Below, piece by piece: positions 7,626 through 10,527 of a stretch of DNA of 10,527 bases (positions within the stretch are counted from its first letter, which is position 1; each line of letters starts with the position of its first letter). The stretch lies in NCBI GenBank assembly GCA_009930125.1, contig RZYZ01000063.1:1-10527 (forward strand), in the 5' to 3' direction. The notes under the pieces were generated by a model. That model ran no database searches. It saw nothing but the letters and a program-made list of their open reading frames with translations, and was not told where the DNA came from. Both the position numbers and the translations under genes were made by a program. Source of the stretch: Clostridia bacterium (GTDB lineage: Bacteria; Bacillota; Clostridia; Clostridiales; Clostridiaceae).

Positions 7626-7626
7626 T

Positions 7627-7635
7627 ATAATACCA
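7627..7635 (-). promoter_or_regulatory. Extended -10 promoter of rex
   Basis: On the - strand TGGTATTAT gives an extended -10 element: TG at 7634-7635, one base, then TATTAT (7627-7632). The -35 region is poor (TACACA at best), which fits an extended -10 promoter. Initiation near 7620 gives a leader of about 30 bases to the rex start. Confidence 0.6.
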
Positions 7636-7699
7636 TAAAAAAGAATAACTTGTGTAGATTTTTATCAAAGAAAATGTGCATATGCAGAAAATTTATGAG

Positions 7700-7720
7700 A
7701 TTGTTAGAAACTCAAACAAT
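7700..7720. promoter_or_regulatory. TTGTT/AACAA inverted repeat upstream of rex
   Basis: The arms ATTGTT (7700-7705) and AACAAT (7715-7720) are perfect complements with a 9-base spacer, and the left arm extends to TTGTTA as in Rex half-sites. The half-site spacing is one base longer than the Rex consensus, so binding by Rex is uncertain. The rest of the 337-base gap between rex and the hydrolase gene (7592-7928) holds the rex promoter and operator and the hydrolase terminator; I see no gene in it. Confidence 0.35.
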
Positions 7721-7861
7721 TTACCCATCGATTTTTCCATAATTACAGTAAATTACCTATGACACAATCAATAATAAGAAATCCTGGCGTCAATATTCTT
7801 CTTTTTTGTGAATCTTTGCTCTTACTGCACCGCATCCTGACAGAATCTGAGAAATGCCTTC

Positions 7862-7894
7862 AAAAAAAGAAACCATCTCAGCGGATGATTTCTT
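7862..7894 (-). terminator. Terminator after the alpha/beta hydrolase gene
   Basis: On the - strand an 11-base-pair stem with one G-T wobble (AAGAAATCATC with GATGGTTTCTT, 6-base loop CGCTGA; 7867-7894) is followed by a run of five further Ts (7862-7866). It lies 34 bases beyond the hydrolase stop codon and separates that gene from rex. Confidence 0.82.
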
Positions 7895-7928
7895 TTGATC
7901 AGAGTAAACATTCTTTTTTCTGCATGTC

Positions 7929-8675
7929 TTACTTGAATGCGTCTCTCAATACATCGAGCACAAAGTTCTGCTGATCGTCATAGCCGATATCCGGAAGGGT
8001 ATCGCCATCCTGAACCCCGTAATTTGCGAAGCTCGAATGATTTCCGCCACGAATATCCACATACGTCGTAGATTCCGGCAGTCTCGCCTTCGCTTCTTCC
8101 AGATTCTCCATGTCGATGACCGAGTCTTTGGTCCCGACCAGAGAATACACGTTAAAGGGCACCTCCCTCAGGTCCGTACCGCCATCGGGATAGGCTGCCA
8201 GAAACACCAGCGCTCTGATCTTATCGGGATTCTTTTCCACAAATCTTGAAGCGGATACACCGCCCAGGGAATGCCCCATGATGACCCAGTCAGAGAGCCC
8301 TTCCTCTTCCACATATTTATCTGCGGCCTGGTTGGATAGAATGGAAAGCTTCAGCGGCGCTTTGATGATGACGGTCTTATAACCCATCTGGGCAATCTTC
8401 CTGGCCAGATGACCATAGGCTTTTTCCGAAACTCTTCCTCCGGGATAAAGGACCACTCCCCCTTCCGGATTCTCTGGCGTGAATACCAGATCCCCGTTCT
8501 CCACCGTGAACTCGATCCCCTGTGCAGACTCCAGTGCACTTAAGGCCGTCACCGACGGTCTGTAATAATCATCCGCATAGATATAGATGCCCACCGCGGC
8601 AAATATTAGAAGAATAAAGAGAATCCTCCCTATTCTATAGATCCATTTTGATTTTCCTGATTCCTTCGTTTTCAA
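7929..8675 (-). CDS. Membrane-anchored alpha/beta hydrolase
   Basis: This 248-residue protein has one N-terminal transmembrane helix (about residues 12-33, preceded by basic residues) and an extracytoplasmic alpha/beta hydrolase domain (Abhydrolase_5-like). The catalytic triad is visible: nucleophile Ser136 in GHSLGG, Asp184 in GTKDSV and His213 in GGNHSSF. The VVLYPGG segment (74-80) is a likely oxyanion-hole loop. The substrate is unknown; an esterase or lipase role at the cell surface is inference. No ATG or GTG fits the N-terminus. The frame begins with TTG at 8675, with a GAGGG-type ribosome-binding site nine bases upstream, and this start preserves the basic anchor. It appears monocistronic. 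Confidence 0.85.
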   Translation of the reverse strand: MKTKESGKSKWIYRIGRILFILLIFAAVGIYIYADDYYRPSVTALSALESAQGIEFTVENGDLVFTPENPEGGVVLYPGGRVSEKAYGHLARKIAQMGYKTVIIKAPLKLSILSNQAADKYVEEEGLSDWVIMGHSLGGVSASRFVEKNPDKIRALVFLAAYPDGGTDLREVPFNVYSLVGTKDSVIDMENLEEAKARLPESTTYVDIRGGNHSSFANYGVQDGDTLPDIGYDDQQNFVLDVLRDAFK

Positions 8676-8731
8676 ATCCCCACACCCTCTGTCCTTCTCT
8701 TTTCTGCTTCCGCTACAATGTCTCTGTACTC

Positions 8732-8737
8732 AGTATA
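8732..8737 (-). promoter_or_regulatory. Possible -10 box for the alpha/beta hydrolase
   Basis: TATACT on the - strand lies about 57 bases upstream of the hydrolase start, but I find no good -35 box 16-18 bases before it. It is part of the palindrome AGTATACT (8732-8739), so the orientation is ambiguous. Confidence 0.3.
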
Positions 8738-8881
8738 CTTGATTCCAGCCATTCCTTTAAGCTGTTTTCGTGAATTTAGTAAGAATAAGCAGTGAAAAAT
8801 AGAGAAGTTTCTCGTTCCTCTCCTATTCCCCACGGGACCTATGATAGAATGAAGGTAGTGAAAGCACAGGAGTGTGTAAAA

Positions 8882-9871
8882 ATGGGAAAAAGAGTTTTAG
8901 AGAAACAGCGTTTTGTCTTTCTGGAGAAACCCACCATGGAGGTTCTGCAGAGAGAGGAAAATGAAAATAGAGAAAACCAGATTACAGCCTACCTGGCTGA
9001 GCTGAAAGAATACCATCTGTCCGTAAAAAACCTGTCCGAGAGCCGTCCCGACAGGAAGACGCGAAACCTTATGCTGAATCTGGCCATGATTCTGATTTCG
9101 GAAGAGAAGCTCTGGGAGAAGACCAGAGAGAGCAAGCGCATTCCGCTGAAGGTATTTTCAAGAATGGTGGAGGTCCCTGTTTTTGAGCTGAAGGAAATGG
9201 AGAAGCAGATCCTTGCCTATGCGCTGCTTCTGGATGGAGACAAGTATCCGCTCATCACGCGGTACCTGCACTACAAGGAAGGCGCATCAGAAGATGCTGC
9301 AGAAGAGAATGCAAAGACAAGCCGAGGCCTTTCGCTTCTAACCAGTGGCAGGTCCTCCTATATCCTCACAAGCCAGGGCCAGTTTCAAAGGATCCGGGTG
9401 GAGGAGAGACCTTCCGGTCATGTGGCCTCCGGCAGACCTAAAGGAAAAAGGCTGAGTCTCCTGAAACCCCTCTTAGCCCTTCTTCTGATTGCAGCTCTTC
9501 TAGGTGGTGTGTACTACACCATGTCCAGAAACATCACGCAGACCATCATCGTGAAGGCCGCGGGGGAAGTGAAAATGGACTTCAATTCCTTTGGAGATGC
9601 AGTCAACATCCTTGGCATCGACAGCACCGGACGAAAATTCGTGGAGAAGGCCTATTTCCAAGGGAAGGATATCGATACCGTTCTTGCGGAAATCATCGAG
9701 CAGGCCTATATTACAGAAACAATAAGGGAAAGAGACGAGATCACGATTCTCATCTCCGGAGCGTTTCTGCCGGAAGATTTCTTCAAAGCAGGAAAGACCC
9801 ATGACCGGATTCTTTCCTATCAGCTCAATGCGAAAATAAACAACAACGGTTCCTTCCTCTATGTGGAATAA
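8882..9871 (+). CDS. SigI C-terminal domain fused to RsgI-like transmembrane anti-sigma protein
   Basis: This 329-residue membrane protein seems to combine two partners normally encoded separately. Residues 32-131 match my recollection of the C-terminal region of SigI sigma factors: ELKEYHLSVKNL, then a helix-turn-helix around KRIPLKVFSRMVEVPV and a QILAYALLLDGDKYPLITRYL tail. No sigma-2 domain precedes it. Residues 148-174 resemble the RsgI N-terminal domain (YILTSQGQFQRIRV). A transmembrane helix follows at about 194-213 after basic residues, then an extracytoplasmic domain (216-329) aligning with the RsgI mid-domain (FNSFGDAVNILGIDSTGRK, GKDIDTVLAEIIEQA). There is no carbohydrate-binding module. 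The open frame reaches a GTG at 8792, but only the ATG at 8882 has a good SD (AGGAG, 8868-8872). A weak -10-like TATGAT lies at 8840-8845. Function is unknown; membrane signalling is inference. Confidence 0.75.
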   Translation: MGKRVLEKQRFVFLEKPTMEVLQREENENRENQITAYLAELKEYHLSVKNLSESRPDRKTRNLMLNLAMILISEEKLWEKTRESKRIPLKVFSRMVEVPVFELKEMEKQILAYALLLDGDKYPLITRYLHYKEGASEDAAEENAKTSRGLSLLTSGRSSYILTSQGQFQRIRVEERPSGHVASGRPKGKRLSLLKPLLALLLIAALLGGVYYTMSRNITQTIIVKAAGEVKMDFNSFGDAVNILGIDSTGRKFVEKAYFQGKDIDTVLAEIIEQAYITETIRERDEITILISGAFLPEDFFKAGKTHDRILSYQLNAKINNNGSFLYVE

Positions 9872-9898
9872 CCGTGACTGAAATATAAGGAGGTTTCC

Positions 9899-10435
9899 AT
9901 GTCATCCGTCATCATAAGGCCTTTAACCGAAGAAGAGCTTACGCCTTTACTCTTTGGCGATTTCAACCGCTATCAGAAAGTGACCCGCTGCTACAGGAAA
10001 GTGAACGGAGACTGGGTGCTCAAAGACATCCCCTTCACTGAAAACTGGGGCCAAGAGGAGTATGCCTATCTCACCAAGTGCCTGAAGAACACTGTGAAAA
10101 CCGGAGGCACCGTACTGGGAGCCTTTGAGAAGGAAACCCTGGTGGGATTTGCTTCCCTGGAGAATGAATTTTTCGGCACAGGATCGAAGTATCTTCAGCT
10201 CTCCAGTCTTCATGTGTCCTATGAGAAGCGAGGCATGGGCATCGGAAGACAGCTTCTTGCCTTCATCGCAGACCATGCAAAGAACCGCGGTGCGGATAAG
10301 CTCTATATCTCCGCCCACTCCTCTGAGGAAACCCAGAGCTTCTACCGCAGCCTGGGATGCAGAGAAGCAGAAGAATACAATGAGAAACTGACAGCGGAAG
10401 AACCCTTCGACTGTCAGCTGGAATATAAGCTTTGA
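9899..10435 (+). CDS. GNAT-family N-acetyltransferase
   Basis: This 178-residue protein is a Gcn5-related acetyltransferase that would transfer an acetyl group from acetyl-CoA to an unknown substrate. The acetyl-CoA pyrophosphate-binding motif is RGMGIG (111-116), preceded by the strand LSSLHVS and followed by the helix RQLLAFIADHAKNRG. The later YISAH and ETQSFYRSLGC blocks complete the GNAT core, and the terminal DCQLEYKL is typical of this subgroup, so the gene looks complete. The N-terminal 60 residues may recognise substrate. AAGGAGG at 9887-9893 lies five bases before the ATG. The gene follows the SigI/RsgI fusion by 27 bases without a terminator, so cotranscription is likely. No substrate or resistance role can be assigned. 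Confidence 0.88.
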   Translation: MSSVIIRPLTEEELTPLLFGDFNRYQKVTRCYRKVNGDWVLKDIPFTENWGQEEYAYLTKCLKNTVKTGGTVLGAFEKETLVGFASLENEFFGTGSKYLQLSSLHVSYEKRGMGIGRQLLAFIADHAKNRGADKLYISAHSSEETQSFYRSLGCREAEEYNEKLTAEEPFDCQLEYKL

Positions 10436-10438
10436 CAC

Positions 10439-10527
10439 TCCCACAGCTAAAGCAATGGGATTCTTGGGTGATTAAACGCCAGTCTGTTTCCAGTAGGCGA
10501 GTATGACCCCAAGCTGAGGGCATGCCA
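10439..10527 (+). ncRNA. Highly structured RNA-like element, possibly an omega RNA or IS200/IS605 end (cut by window)
   Basis: Nested complementary segments are packed here. Hairpin 1 pairs TCCCA (10439-10443) with TGGGA (10456-10460) and GC with GC around a TAAA loop. A long-range stem pairs CTTGGG (10463-10468) with CCCAAG (10508-10513). Inside it CGCC (10477-10480) pairs with GGCG (10496-10499), and CTG (10484-10486) with CAG (10491-10493). GGCATGCC (10519-10526) is self-complementary. The short hairpin with a TAAA loop followed by ATTCTTGGGTGAT resembles, from memory, the structured ends of TnpB/IscB-bearing IS200/IS605-type elements. If it is an IscB omega RNA, iscB should follow beyond 10527. 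The family assignment is unverified. Confidence 0.45.

Noticed and set aside
7759..7974. 71-residue open frame on the + strand in the rex-hydrolase gap
   Set aside because: It runs through the hydrolase terminator and into its coding sequence on the opposite strand, with no SD and no recognisable domain.
8792..8881. N-terminal extension of the SigI/RsgI fusion from GTG at 8792
   Set aside because: There is no SD sequence before it, the extension matches neither family and probably covers the promoter region. The ATG at 8882 has AGGAG nine bases upstream.
10263..10523. 86-residue open frame on the - strand at the window end
   Set aside because: It is mainly antisense to the acetyltransferase and runs through the structured-RNA segment; no SD or family resemblance.

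Overview
The window looks like a chromosomal segment from a mid-GC anaerobic Firmicute of the Clostridia type. The evidence is strong AGGAGG ribosome-binding sites, Firmicute-style hairpin terminators, a Rex NADH sensor, an electron-bifurcating NfnAB transhydrogenase, an OGG1-type glycosylase of the kind known from clostridia, a DUF6054-like small protein and a SigI/RsgI-type protein. I cannot name the species. I see no rRNA, tRNA, CRISPR array or prophage.

Left part, + strand (1-3522). Bases 1-167 hold nothing I recognise. A good promoter at 168-196 and an inverted repeat at its expected start site lead into a tightly packed ABC importer operon: a substrate-binding lipoprotein, an inner-membrane permease and an ATPase, related to the TrpXYZ aromatic amino acid importers. 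A terminator follows. A lone 116-residue DUF6054-like protein comes next, ending at a very strong hairpin that also serves the opposing operon.

Middle part, - strand (3556-8675). In transcription order: a membrane-anchored alpha/beta hydrolase with its own terminator; rex, with an extended -10 promoter overlapped by a probable Rex operator; a terminator; then nfnA-nfnB-ogg from a good promoter. NfnAB couples NADH, NADPH and ferredoxin pools, Rex senses the NADH/NAD+ ratio, and the last gene encodes an 8-oxoguanine DNA glycosylase. This is a compact redox and oxidative-damage block.

Right part, + strand (8882-10527). This is the most unusual part. An intact 329-residue gene appears to join the C-terminal half of a SigI-type sigma factor, without the sigma-2 domain, to the transmembrane and extracytoplasmic parts of its anti-sigma factor RsgI. 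Several residues needed for normal SigI/RsgI function look lost, which suggests a repurposed membrane protein. A GNAT acetyltransferase follows and is probably cotranscribed. From the acetyltransferase stop codon to the window end lies a dense set of nested hairpins resembling the structured RNA at the ends of IS200/IS605- or IscB-type elements. The element would continue beyond the window.
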